Assembly: GCA_026168455.1 (NCBI GenBank)
Contig: CM047427.1
Span: 88,318,670-88,382,669 of the forward strand
Direction of reading: 5' to 3'
DNA from: Theocolax elegans
Taxonomy: Eukaryota; Arthropoda; Insecta; Hymenoptera; Cerocephalidae
DNA length: 64,000 nt
Shown here: positions 45,904 through 60,176 of the stretch, in pieces
Numbering within the stretch: the stretch's first letter is position 1
How the letters are laid out: every line of letters begins with the position of its first letter
Notes under the pieces: model-generated
The model's input: only the letters and a program-made list of their open reading frames with translations
What the model was told of the DNA's origin: nothing
Database searches by the model: none
Program-made: the position numbers and the translations under genes

Positions 45904-48759
45904 TATAATAATAGTTTTCGAGCTTAATTCCCAGGCGTTACCAGGCGATACTCTTACAACGGGAGCTTTCAGAATCCTGAGTTCTCCCCCAGCCCCGTGA
46001 ATCATTAATCTCAATCTTTTGGGTGGAGGTTCCGGCGCCGAGGCTTGCAATAGTAGGCTATATAGATTCTTCTTCTTTTTTTCTGTGTGCACAGCGTCGT
46101 CCTCGCGCGTACAATGCGTACCACCACACCAAAAAGTGAAAAGTAAAAAGATGAGGGAAATCGTCGAAGCTTTTAAGACACTATTATGCCTTATTTCCCG
46201 GCGGTATATTTTGTTGCGATCTTTTCGAATCTCTTAAGAGAGAAGGGGACGAACTGTTCTCTTAAGACAAAGAGTTCTGAACCTCCTCCTCGGATCCAAC
46301 AATTTTGCATTTCTAAGGGAACCACGCAACCGTTCCTTGATATATACTGATCTACCGGAAATACGATTTCAGGTTAATTTTTTATTTTTTTATTTTTTTT
46401 ATAATTCCTGCGGCTGACTGCTCACTGTCTATGTATAGAATTTTTTAAATTGTATTGTCGCTTATTTATTGTCGATATTTATTCATTTTAAACTCGAGGA
46501 ATTGAATAATTGATTGATTTTTGACGAAACCTTGAGGTATAATGTAGCTGGATATTTTCTACTATAATTAAGTATTATTGTAAATAAAACTAACACAATG
46601 CTCTGCTGAATACGATAAATATACTTTATTATAGTAAACTTGTTTAAGAAAATAAAACTTAGTCTTTTCGATACATTTATATGTAAATTTTTCCATCAAT
46701 GAGTATTCAACTACGTGAAAAATGTTATAATTAAAATTACAATGTTATTGAGGAAAGGAGCAACGGCCGTGACAAATCATAAAAATGCCTACGCTGCACA
46801 AATTTTGTAAAAATTTAACACATATATCTCCTCAATAACATATAATTTTTATATATAATAATTTTTAGTATACACTTTTCTATTGGCAGTTTTCATTGTT
46901 TAGCAATAAATTAAATAAATTATTGTTCATAATTTTATTATTCATAATTTTAAAAAAAATGTACAAGACGGTTAATTATTATACACAAGTGAAAGCTATC
47001 ACTCTTACTCTGTTCATCGCATCAAGGGAAGGGAAAATTGTGAAAATTTTGAGGGAGGCCCATTGGATTCGTTCCGAGGTCTTGAACTTCTCTCATTCGA
47101 AACCAATGAATTAGATGGTAATCTTTTATAACGACACGCGGCGAGAGAAAGATGGGGTTGAGAAAGATTTGCATAACAAAACGCGCAATTAATAAAGTTC
47201 CACCGGAGCGCGCGGTCTTCCCGACAAAAGAGCATTTCGTCCTTTCAGCATTTATATTCGTCCCGTCCTCGGCTCCTCGCCTCTAAGTTTTACCGCGCCC
47301 GGTGTGACCCCGGGGCTAACTAAGTCAGACTTTCCAAGGAATTTCGCAGGGCGAAACTTGCCAATCTTACTGCCTCTCTTTTCTCTACGTCAGCCCCCAC
47401 TTTATTTTTTTTTTCCTTCTCACTCTCACCCTCGCCCTCGTGACATCTACAAATTTTTAATCTTTCATCACCAGGCTTACTTTCACAATTGAAATATACC
47501 TATATTATAATAAAAAACACGTTCAAAAATCGCTTCGCTCAATGTTTTTAATCGGCGCGGGTAGAGCAATTAACATATGTTTGTGCAGTTCGAAAGACAT
47601 TCTGAGGGCATTCGAATGAATAGTATGTTAACTAATAAATCGATTGTAAAATTATAATTTTTGGATTAAATCGCTTGATTGAGTGATAAATAATTGTCAT
47701 CGTGGTCATCAGACGGAAACTCGAGACACATGTAAAAATGAGAAAAATAAAAGTAAAATACCGCTCGACTTATTTGGCTTAATACACCGAAAAGGAGGGA
47801 AGAAACTCGGAGGTAGGTTATAGGCAGGATGAGAAACGGAGCGGTAGGGGATGAAGCATGAAGGAGCAACGGCGGCGCTTTGAAATTTTCATCTCTCCGG
47901 AATTCGACGGAGACGCCGGCACTCGTCGCTATCATAAAGAGCACCGACGCGCCGACGGGTCATACGTCGCCAGACGCCGCTTATTTGTATTGCGTTGCCG
48001 CCAAAGCACTCTGTTTCGAGGATTTCCGCGCTCAAAGTCTCATATTATTAAATTCCAAGGTAGGGCCCCCGCGGTATCCGCTCATTTTTCCGCCACCCGA
48101 AAAATCTCCCCAAGCAATAACAGCTTGCGAAAAGTAAGTCGATTTTACGGGTTTATTCCCTACTGTGAGAGTGCCAGTGCACTAAATTAAATTAATACAA
48201 TATTTAGATTTAGATCTTAGAAATAATTCGTAGAAATAATCTCCAGTTGGACAATCCGGAGAAGAAAAAGTGGGTATCGGCGGGGTGGGATACTTTGGTC
48301 TCTCGCGTCAACGAAAGGTTAATTCGTAAATCAAAAGGGTAAATAAAAAAGGGTCGTCCTCGCGTGTAATCTGAATATGCAAACTAGGAGCTAGTAGTAG
48401 ACTAGGGGACGAGGGGGAAGCGGGATAAAGGGAGAGAGGAGGGAGAGGAGGGAGAGAGGAGGAAGAGAGTCGAGAGGTAACTCGCGAGCAGTCCGCGCCA
48501 CAGAAATTCGTCAGAGCATTATTTATCAAACGCGGCGCGAGTTCTCACTCGTAGGAGAAACTCTCCCGGCGAGTAAACAGTCTTGAGGTGGTTCTCTGCG
48601 CCAGAAGAACCCTAAGAAGAGACAAGGATACCACTCCTTCTCGCTCTCTTTCGCTGCTTAACATTTCAGACAGCCTCGAGCTAACTTCATGCATACTTAT
48701 GCCAAAGACGCGACGCGCAACTTTTTCCGGAGCGCCGGTACCCGCGGATGCGCGCCAAC

Positions 48760-48762
<3 letters not shown>

Positions 48763-48805
<43 letters not shown>
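48763..48805. repeat. (CT)21 microsatellite
   Basis: A perfect CT/TC run of about 43 bases. Confidence 0.92.
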
Positions 48806-48808
<3 letters not shown>

Positions 48809-51800
48809 CCCTCTTTCGCTTACGAGTTAAATCAGCCAGGGCTGATGATAAGAAATTTTTAGGCATGGGATTTTGGCACTCGCTCGGCAGCTCGTTCTGG
48901 TTCGCGCTCCGGGATTTTCATCGGTGGAACGCTTTTGAATTTTATTAGCTGCCCCCGACACCGCGCCGACACCGAATTAGATTGAATTATTCATTGCTAC
49001 AACGACGGAAACTTTCCTCCCGAGACTAGTTCTTTTTTTACACCGACTTACGTTTGTCATCCTTTTCGTTTAGTCTCGTTAAGATTAATCTACAGTTTAA
49101 CTATTTCCCGGTGAATTTACAGGATTAGAAGAATCTGCGTTATATATGTTGAAATCTAGTTTTTTAAAACGTATTTATATTAAAAATATACGAAATTTCC
49201 GAAGGTATATGCGATAGACGTGACCAATAATTATCGAATAAAAGTTGATAAAAGGAACGAAAAAAAGAAAATAGAGAGGTAGACGTAAAGCTCGTGAAAA
49301 AGAAAGTTAAAAGAACAGGTTCTTATATTAATGGCTATCTCTTCGTCGAATCTATAAACCAGATACACTGCACCCATAAATGGAAAACGAGCCCGGCGTT
49401 TCCGAATGACCCCCTAAAAGGACTAACGACGACAACTAGGCTCGCAAGGAACGAAAAAAAAAGAAAAATATATCGAACGAGCGAGCGAGCGAGCGAACGA
49501 GAGAGTGAGAGAAAGAGAGAGAGAGAACCGTAATGAAAGCTTTGGCGCGCTGTTCTCCTCGACTTTTTTTTATTTCGTCAGGTTTCATACAACGTTACGA
49601 GCAATCACTGTCAGGTTAAGCGCGCAATAAAAAATGATTCGCGCTAGAATTCCAGCAATATGGCAGAGAGTATTTGATGACGCAATCGATCACTTTGCCT
49701 GTCAGGCAAGACGAGCGCGCGTATGCAGTCTTTGTCGACGCCGAGGGACGCCGATCGACCGCGCGTTAGAACCTCGATCTCGTTCCTCTACCTCGATTTC
49801 GACCAAATTAATGAACACCGACGGAAATGTATATCTACCTGCGCGAGGCGAGCGACCAATACGACTATTTTGTTTAAATATATATCGTACCGATTTTGTA
49901 ATATTTTTCCACTATCTCTATATGGTATACTTCGTTTTTAACACATGTATTTTCAATATAGGAGTATAAATTAATTTCACTGAAATAGTAATGTTGAAGA
50001 TATCTTAGATTAACGGGAGACAATAAACCTCGTGTCTGGCTTTGTGTGTCTATGTGCTGTTAAGAATGTGTAATTCAAAGAGTCCCACGAGGACAATAGC
50101 TCGTCAGTAGAGGTTGCGTTTCTTTTAATCGGGTTCGACGCGCTTTCTGTATTACTCGGTACGAATAAAGGGTTGCATTATTAAAACCGCCCGGAACTCT
50201 ATTGGTCCTGGCTGAGGCAATTCCACCACCGAGATTGAGCAATTTTTCTATATTTTGTTTACGGTACGCCGCGACATCTTTTCCATTATTCGTATCCGTC
50301 GAGAGGTAAATTTGCATTGTTAATGCGTCCACGCAGACACGTCGAGACTACCTTTGATTGTTCGACTCGCGACACACGCGCTTGGCCTTTCGTTATTTTA
50401 TGCTTGGCTTAACCGCATATCCCTCGAACATTTGCAATTTCAAATAGTTTCGAGTTCTCCTCCTCCACCTTATTCTTACCTAGCAATTTTAGAAATATAA
50501 AAAATACATGCATTAATTTGATATTACGGGACAGAGAGGAACTTGAGCTTGAGGAAAATCAAAGTTGACCAAAGTGCGAAAATCGGTCAGTTGTGTGGTT
50601 TGACAATATTGGGTGAGAAAGTTTCGTCGAGTCTTGTTCAATTTTTCCCGAGGTCTATCTAAATTTAATGGTGAAAGAGCACTAGCTCAAATGGACAATC
50701 GCCTTTGCGCCTGAAAATCTTGCGAAAAGTTTTTATGAAAAATGACGAGACTTTTCGTGGACCCGTTACGAAGTAAAAGAGCGAGAGAGAGAGAGAGAGA
50801 GAGAGAGAGGGACTCGTTACAAATTTATAGGGAAATCCTACACAATGTCCCGTACGCCTGGATAAGAAATGCGTCGACTCGATTTTACTCTCGCACTTCG
50901 CCACGTCGGATTTGTATCTCTTGTCCCTGACAAAGTAGGGATTCTTTCTTTTTCTTTTGCCTCTCTGCACAATTTTGTGCACCGAATTAATATTCATGAC
51001 CAATTTCTCGCGTATTACATTTTAAAATTATGGACTCGATCAACCAAATGTATTACTCGCGTTACCAAATTCTGATGCTACTAGTTTGAAATGCTGTGGA
51101 TAAACGAATTTATATTTTTAAAATAATGAAATAAACATAAATATTTCACAATTGAATGAGTTTTTTTAAATTTCTAAAACAAAACTTTGGATTAACAAAT
51201 AGAAAATCTGTTCGAAAATAAGTTTCACTCAGATTTTCCGTTTGGGCCACCAGTTGCGTTTAACTTTCGGCGAGCGAAGCGGTTTTTCATCGAGGGAACG
51301 TTGAGCATTACCACGCAGGAGGACGCAGCAGGGAGAGAATATTGGAGTATATAGGTACTAATCTGCATAAATCGCGTTCGCCTACTAACTACCGAAGCGC
51401 GCGGAAGCCGAGATCTTTATGGAGGCAATAAACCCACCAGCTAGTCCGTTCGAGCTTCCAGTTACAAATAACTACCGTTTCGGGCTAGGTGAAAACTATT
51501 GCACGTTTTTCCTTTTCTCTTATGTATTTTCTTCTATTACGTAACCCACGCTTGTTAACTTCAAATTTGCCAAAGTCAAAAAGAGATATGTGAAACGCGT
51601 CTGCGACGAAAACTACAAAAACTAATGTATAAATCGCTCGAGAAGTTGAAATAAGCCCGATCGCATAAATAACGAAAATATACGCGGACCGAAGATGCCA
51701 AGGGTAATTGTGATTAAACAGCAGCTATTATCGAGGAAATTTATGAGCAATGCGACCGTACGTAACGAGGGCTTGATGAATTTCATTTTCTTTTTAGGAC

Positions 51801-54800
51801 TACGACCTCGGCCACGCTCGTAAAATTCTTTACGTCGAGAGATTTATCGATAACCGCTACGGTTACCGTTCCTCTATTTATAAACGTCATTTTCTACAGG
51901 ATTTGTCACAAATGTTAGATACTACATCAACTGGCTCATTCGATCATTTTTATTAATTTCTTGAGCGACGCAACTCAAACGTTAATGAAAATAAATATAC
52001 GAAATTATTATTGAATTTATACACGCGGGAGATCGATTTGAAAAAAGCAAACGGGTGGAAAAAATATGTACGCGCGCGGCTAGATATTGGATAGATATTT
52101 TAAAAGATCCACGTAAGATATCCGTTGAGTTATTATGTCGGAATAAGTAAGACAAAAGTCGCGTACCGCGGAGGCAGGAACGCCCGGTGGCAAAAGCACC
52201 GCATCAAGGATATGAACGAGATAACGGGACACGGGAATATATTCGCGTTAGCTCGATCCAGACAGAGATGACAGCAACCGATATGAAATTCGCGAATGAT
52301 AATTGAATGTCATGCGTCTATCCGTTTTCCGGGGTAGCCTGGTCGAATTTGCGAGAAAACTGGGCCGAAGCGCAAAACGAGTACGGCCGCGGCGCTTTGA
52401 TGCGCGGCGCATCGCCGGGGGCGTAAATTCGAATTGTTATGCTTGCACTCGTTCCCCGGTATACGCTCAGGAATTTACCTTGACAAAGCTCGAGCGAACG
52501 AAGAGTGACGTAACGATTGGCGTAATAATAACCCGTGTCATATCCTTTCGAAAATTAGAAAGAGAAACAACAAAAAAAAATATAATATTTTCGGTGCCCT
52601 TTCTCCATAACCTGGTTGCTTGAATCTAAACTTACCCCTTTATTTGCATCTATCAGGAAGACGATCAACTCGTACGAATAATTTAATAACAATACTTTTA
52701 ATAATCCATCGATAAAAAAATATTTTATTTAATATTCAATTAACTTATAGCATTATTGTATATTACACGCTAAAAATCAAAATAATCCCTTGAAAATGTT
52801 ACAAGAATTAATACGAAATAGGTTAAATAATTAATAATTCCTTTATTATTTAGTAAATAGCTACAAAATATGATAAAAATATTCACATTGTATTTCTAAT
52901 AAATTAAGAAAAATTAAATTGATTTAGTGTAATTTATACTACTGAATGTCGAATTAAATCTTGACTTTTCTACTCATTTTTAAAAATTAAATAATTCGTT
53001 AAATCATTTGTCAACCAAAGATTACTATTTAACTATTGAACTTGTAAAATCGATTAAAAGCTAATTAAATTGAGCGTTAAATATAATTAAACTAATTTTG
53101 TTAATGTAAAAGTGGCGTACCTCTGTTGAGTCTTCTGAGATGATTCTTTTGGATCAAATAATCATGTAATTCTCTCGTCGTTAGTCCCAAGTTATTCAAT
53201 CCCGAATCAAAGATGGCATTTGGCTTGGAAAGGTGTTTTGTAATATTGTTGGGAAATTGGTGTGATCGAATCGAAAGCAGAGGGAAAATTCCGAGTTGTT
53301 GCGATTCCCTTGTGTAACTCGAGACTTAATTTATTATTTGAATAAGATAAACAAATGCCAAGATTCAAGACGGAATCCGTATTACCTTACGACTCGTCTT
53401 CGCGTTCGTTACAGCGTTTTATAATTTGCCGCGTGCGCGCAATGAAAGATTAGACGGAGAATCTCCTTATTTAAAGTATACAATTCAAAGCTTGAATTCC
53501 CGAGGGGGCTATTTTTATAAAAATGGAGCAGGAAGAGGTGATAAAAAAGGAGAGGAACGAAATAGTAATAAAGGGAGGAAGAGTGAGAGAGAGAGAGAGA
53601 AAGGGGGGGGGGGTGGAGTCGAACAAAGAGGTAGTCGACTGACGGAGCCAAGCAATCATCTTCGATTTCAATCATCTTTCGAACGAGTCGCTGATATGAA
53701 GACACGGCCCGGGGAATTGGACGTATACAAAGAGTCAGATCAAAAGGGAACAACTTTCCCATCGATATAAACAAGAGAAAAATATTATATAACAACTCGG
53801 AAGCAGGAATTGATTCTGAATTATGCATTCATCTATGGGTCACGCTCAATTTTTTTCTCCGTATTTTCTCCTTTTTTTCTCCCAATACCCCTTTATTCTC
53901 CTTTTCACCATTCAAACATTCTTGTGTAAGGTTAATTAAAGTTTTTGCTAGAGATTATTAAAAAATAAAAGACGAGGAAACAGAGTGGCCGGTACTTCGA
54001 TCTTTTCTTGTTTAGCGAATTTCAAGACAAAAATTAAAACCGTTTAAATTTTGCGATAACTAGTTCTATCAAAAATAACTTTGATCGTGACCCAACTGTA
54101 TTTTCGTTTTAGTTTTCGAGATAGAGGTAAAGAGAAGGAAACAGAAGAAGCTGAACCGACCGGAGAAGAATTCGATAATAATCAATCTATCGAGCGCGAG
54201 AAGCCACCGATTTTAATTGGCCTTGGGTACAGGCCAAGTTTTAATTCCAAATGCCCTCTCGAACTAAAGGATTACCCGGCGATAAATCATCTTTGTCGGA
54301 ATTCTTCTATCTCTCACACATGTGTATACCCACCTATTATATTTATTTTATTTAGTTTATTCTTTTGTATTTATCGCTCTAGAAAGAGAAGATAAAATGT
54401 GTTAAAAGTGGTATGTCTAAAAGATAAATAACATTTTCATCGACATCTTCATTGGATTTGAAATTAGTTTTTAATTTGAAAACTGATCTTAGATATCTTT
54501 GCCGTCATCGTTAAATATAGCAGGTATGTAGTCATACGAAAAAAATAAAAAAAAATTGGTGGAGCCGCTCATAACCCTCTATACTGTTAATTATAATACA
54601 GTATTCTGTGAAAGGTACAAATGAATGATGGATTAAACAACTTAATCCTTCTTTCTCTACACTGTCAAGAACCGAACTTATTACAATTTATGTAAATTTT
54701 TACTGTAGTTTTAATAGTATAACTTATTTTCATTAGAATACATTTATCAAGCTAAGAGGTATCATAAAATATGCGAAAGACGTTTGTTAAATAAATAGAT

Positions 54801-57800
54801 AACCAAGAAATTAGTATAAAAATGAGTGATTCTGACCAACTACTTATTGGTTAATTATATTAGTAAGCCAAATATTAAATGACATTTAAGCATTTCTCTA
54901 ACTATCTCTCTAAATTTGTTCGAGTAAAAAATTCCGCCATACAGGGATAAATCTTCCGTTAGTGTATTGTGTATCCAGTCATAGTCTCAACATTGAAAAT
55001 AAAGATTTAAGAGTATTCAAATTATTACCTGAACATAACCACAAATTTCTTTTTCGGATGAAGAAAATTGCTCTATGGGTTTTCACTGTAACGAATTTAT
55101 AGAATTTTGTTGGTTATTTAAAAGTTATATACAAGTAATTAATTGATTAATTTAACCAACTATTTAGCTATCGCAACAAACCTTTCTCCTCCACATAGGT
55201 ATATATGTAGATATATGTATATAAATATCAACGAAATAGTTACAAAGTTTTTCATTTACCGTGCATGTTTTGAAGTAAACGCCGAGTTGCCAAATGTTTA
55301 TATACAAACAGTCTCGCGGTGGAGAGTGCGGGAAAATATTTAGTTTACCATGGGGTTCGAACGAGAGGACAAAAAAGCCGGGAAGCGTAGGGAGGAGAAA
55401 GCTTTCGGCTGGTAATTGGCCGGTAATCGCGTTTGCTAATTGAAATTACGGAGGACTGAGATGCACGCGCGGTATGTAACTTAACTATACGGGCACGTTT
55501 CACTCAGATTTTACGCGTATCTCTGCGCTAAGTGGGACTCTCCCCGGTTAGGGATCTTAATGGACGGAGGACCAACGTTTTTTGGAATATTTTTTTGTCC
55601 TTTAATGCGCTATCGAGACGTTTTTATTTTTTCCTCCTTTTTGATCTGGTTAAGTTTTATGGAAAGCTGGTTAACGATGTCAAAACTTGTCGCGCGTCCA
55701 CCAGTTCTTCGTTATACCAAATATTCCAGAATGGATTTTTTTATCTAATATCGTTGCTTATATCTATACTATTAAATTTATATTTAAATGAATCTACAAA
55801 TTCAATTCTTACCTTTCCTTGTCAATCCAAATAGTAATATTATAATTGTTAGTCATTTTTGAAATATTAACATAAAGGTATATCGATATTGTATAAAACA
55901 AATGAATACGTAATAGTTGTTTTATTAACCTATAGTTATCAGACGTTTTTCAGCAATTTAGTTGTATGTTTACCTCTTTGTCACGGCACCGTTCTTATAA
56001 AAAAAATAAAAGTAATAGTGATAGATTGATAGAAAAGTGCAATATTTCCTTACCGCGCGTGATTTGCCGTTTTATGATGCAGTACTCAACACTTTTTGTC
56101 AACGATAATCGAGTTGAAGGTGTTGCAAATATTATGTATACACGTGTAAGTATTAAATTTTACGAGAATTCATTACGGCAGTTTAGAAGATTGTCATTAT
56201 AAGAAAGTTCGAAGAACGGTCTCTTGATTAATCTTAAAAAGTTTTCTGGACTTCTGAAACGACTCGATATTTTAATAAAGCTAGCTTTTTCAACGGAATA
56301 TAGCTCTACGTTTCTAAGTTACAATTTAACATTTAGAGGGAACGACTCAATATATTATTACTATAATTCTACATTTGTCTGCTTATTTATTGATTTATTT
56401 GAGATTATTTACCTAATTACAGGTTTATCAAAAGATGCGTAATATAATTAGAAAAAAATTGTGTCTCCGCAATTCGTTATATTAAGAAAAAATGTTAGTT
56501 AATTCGATAAATTATTTTTTTGAATGTTTGATAAAATAAATGAAAAATTTTGTTCGAACTTAATATAAATATATCTTATTATCAAAGAATGTTTTTATGA
56601 TGAGGGAGAGGAAAAATTGAATGACAATTCACAAAATATGACAGTATATATTCGATAAAGTTAAAAAAGACGCACCTTTGTTTACGAACAATTGATTTCT
56701 TTGCAAAATTTCAGACTAAAAGATGATCGCATCACTTCAAGATATCCCTTTATAAAAAAATGTTGATTTCATTACATCGGCCTATGCTCATATTTTTGGT
56801 AGGGGATTTTTCGAAATGACGAGATTACCTGAGACTACTTCAAAGGTAAAGTTAACTTTGGCCCGTCCCGTTAAAATCATATTTTTCAATGCAGTTTGAA
56901 TGCATTATTCGATATATTAGGAAAAAGTATCTCGCATTTAAAAGGTATATATAGATGTAGAGCAAGTGAAATGAAATGGTGATTAACGAAGTTATATATT
57001 CCGGTCAATGTTGAAGGAGGTAAACGGTCAAGTATCGAAAGCCACGGTAACTTGAAGTAGTCGGAAGTTGTACGATATTGCCGGGAGAGCAAAGACGGTC
57101 GTCGGGTCGTCTCGAGCCACTGAATGGCAAAACTGGCTCGCCCTCGCCTCACCCGGTGATTTCCACTTGGCGGTTCGCCAAAACTGTCAAGATACCTCGA
57201 TGAAAGGGAAGCCACGTACATCGTATTCACCGGATTGAATCTATGCGAGTAAGTACACGGCCTCACCCGCGTAAAATCGACCGCCGCAACCGTAATGTAA
57301 TAAGTCATCTGGCGTTTCCACGATGACAGCTTTCGAATTTACCGGTGTAATTAGGAATAATTATCGTGCCAATACACTTTTCTCTCAAGTGTGCACTTTT
57401 TTTTCATCGAAAAGTAAACATCGCGATTGTTACGATTACTCGAATTTAACATTCTTCGTGGTCAATAAAAAGCGAAAAAAGTTTACGTGTACAATGCCAT
57501 CGGCGAACAGCGAAGCGATCAACTCGGATTCCATTAAAGGGAGCGAGTGAAGGACGAAAATGGATTTTTAATTTTGCGAATTCGTAATTATTTTACCGGC
57601 TAGTTTTAAAGCCCCTCGGAGTTGTTTGCTCGAGGCTCGGTGCTCGGTCCAATACGGGCGGCGCAACACAATCTCATGTCTGTAATTGGAATGGGCTGAA
57701 ACCCGTCTTTCTAACCGGGGAAAAGACCGACGCGAATTGCCTCCCTCTCTCTCTCTCTCCTTCTCTCTCTCTCTCTCTTACTCCCTGCAAATAAAATTGT

Positions 57801-58170
57801 ACACACTTGCTCTCTCGCTCCAGCGTTCGGTAGCGTCTTAATTTCTTTCCCTCGGTGTGCCTGGCTCTCATTGTCACGTGAACTTTGTTTCTCTCCTTCC
57901 CCGAACCCCCCCCCCCCCTCCTACTTTTATTATCCTCCTCGTTCGCAGGCTTACTTATTTTTTTGCTCGTACCTGTGACTGACTAGTGCCTCGTTTTAGA
58001 CCTTAATTCTTTATTAATTAGAGATTGAATTGGAAAAGTCGGGGCATTACCGGAAAGAGGGTGACGAGTGTTGTTAACTACAAACGACTGAAAAAAGGGG
58101 CTGCCGCTGATCGAGTGATATTAAGACGTAAGGAGACATTTTACATCTAAATCGGTTATTCACTTCCAGA

Positions 58171-58173
58171 GAC

Positions 58174-58238
<65 letters not shown>

Positions 58239-58249
58239 GAGAGAGAGGG
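58171..58249. repeat. Long (GA)n microsatellite
   Basis: About 79 bases, nearly all GA dinucleotides, beginning GAGACAGAGACAG and ending GAAAGGGAGAGAGAGGGA. The longest dinucleotide array in the window. Confidence 0.95.
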
Positions 58250-59374
58250 ATTAATTATTACCACGTTATCCATCCCTAGTAGAATTTTAAATATTAAATA
58301 TGGGCTTGAAGTTGAGAAATGGCCAGTGAAACTGGTCAGGTTCTATCTCAAAATCTTTTGTCTTAATTTGTTAACAACAAATTTTAGTGTAATCGATACA
58401 GTACCCGTAAGAAAATATCAAATTACAAATTAGAAATTGTTAGTTTATAATTTTCTGTCGAAATTATACGAGTGAGGATATAAGCATGATATATAAATTA
58501 TCCGTAAATAGAGTGTATTAATATAACCAATCGGTAAATAAACACAATAGAGAGGAAAGAAAGGAATGGGTGGTGTAGGTATCGAGCGAATAAGGCGAGG
58601 GAGAAAATAATGGGTCACTCGTGAATCGGTGAAGCGCCGAGGAGGACTCCGCGCTCTCGGTCGATTCGGCTTTTTGTCCGAGCGAGTCATGAAACGATCG
58701 AGCAGGAACGAGAGAAACGATTGTCGGCATTCATTGCAAGATGAAAGCTTTTTCGATGACGAGAACTACGCGGAAAATACACCGGCTTGTGCGCGCGGGT
58801 GTAACATTTTTATCGATTATTCCTACCGCCTTGCTAATTGTAGAATATCTGTACGTACGTTCATTAACCTCCAACCTGACTTTTTCCAATTCAAATACCA
58901 CGTAACGCAGATTTTTGTGTATCAAATGGATAGTGTATACCCATTTTTATCGTAAAGAAAAAAAGGATATAATTATATGTAATTTGTACAATATATATAT
59001 ATATATATATATGGCATATTTAATTACTCGCACGTGACAATCAATTATATTCCGAACGATCGATACGAATATGTCCCTTGGAGTACAATATTTACACGAT
59101 TGCAATTGTGGCTGTGTTTTTTAAATCATATTTAAATCTGTAAATTTGGAGGCGGTAGATACTAAATATGTAGGAGAATCGAGGTCCGATCCGCGCAGAA
59201 TCCAACAAACAATCGATGTAAATAAATATACATTTTCGGTCACAATATTCGGTTTCGGTGATTTTTTGTTTCATTGTAAAATATGTATAAGCGGGGTGAG
59301 TTAGCGTGACGAAAGAAGAGCGAGATCGGGGATCGCATTCGGGTTATTAAACTAAAGAGGTGGGTGAAAAAAAT

Positions 59375-59400
59375 GGGAGGGTGAGGGTGAGGGTGAGGGA
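59375..59400. repeat. GTGAGG hexamer repeat, G-rich
   Basis: Four runs of three G spaced by TGA or A: GGGAGGGTGAGGGTGAGGG. It fits a G-quadruplex motif by pattern. Confidence 0.8.
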
Positions 59401-59763
59401 GAAAGATTTAGGTAATGGTAACGAAGCTGCGGACGATACTCGAAAGCGATATATTTTACAGGGAGGTTTGATGAGGTAGACGCATTAACCGTGCACGCGG
59501 TAAGTAATTATCGACTGGTTCACCCACGGTGTAGAGAGAAAACCAGAGGGCACTCCCTCTTGGGCTGTCCCAGTGCGTGTTGGCGCATAACCGACTCTCC
59601 TCGTATTTTTTTTCCTCCTCCCGGTCTAATATTGAACACGGACGTCATCATCAAAGTTGAAGCACTCGGTGTACCTATAGGTACGTCGATGCATATATAG
59701 GTATGTACTCGTAGCCCAGCCCGATAGGTTATTGTTAGCCAGCGCATACCCGAAATTATGCCC

Positions 59764-59803
<40 letters not shown>

Positions 59804-60100
59804 AGTCCCCTCTCGTCGAGTTAATTAACGGTGGACCGACTCGGAAACTTGAGGTCAAAATTAGTTTACGCGAGACGAAACGTAAGGCCTGCGGAGCTTC
59901 TGCCGCGGATTATACCGAGCTGGATAACGCTGGAAATGGAGGACGAGCGGGAGAGGAGGAGGTGGAGGTGGAGGTGGAGGAGAACGAGGAGGATAGGCGG
60001 ACGCGGAGGGAACGCCTGCGGCTCGCCGACTATACTTGCCGCACTCTAATGTAATTGGATGTTTACTTCTTTTCTGTCTCTCTGCCTTTATACCCGGAAC

Positions 60101-60176
60101 ACCCTCCCCCCATCCCCCTTCCCCCCTTCCCCCTTCCCCCCTTCTCTCTCTCTCTCTCTCACTCTCTCTCTCCCTC
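60101..60176. repeat. C-rich then CT-rich pyrimidine tract
   Basis: Runs of five or six C alternating with TT, followed by (CT)n. The complementary strand is an extended G-rich purine tract. Confidence 0.85.

Larger units (their letters stand above)
45121..57900. other. Non-coding stretch with GA/CT microsatellites
   Basis: No protein-coding or RNA gene is supported. Composition swings between CpG-rich (47100-47450, 48480-48960, 52140-52480) and AT-rich (46370-47000, 52600-53100, 54380-55150, 55740-56780). Repeats: (TA)n and TATAC-type at 45194-45236; GA-rich at 45835-45903; GGA-rich at 48429-48472; (CT)n at 48763-48805; GAGC then GA at 49478-49527; GA at 50783-50809; GA plus G11 at 53584-53613; CT at 57741-57779. 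Confidence 0.55.

Noticed and set aside
55344..55362. GGGTTCGAACG as a tRNA T-loop
   Set aside because: No matching acceptor, D or anticodon stem could be built around it.
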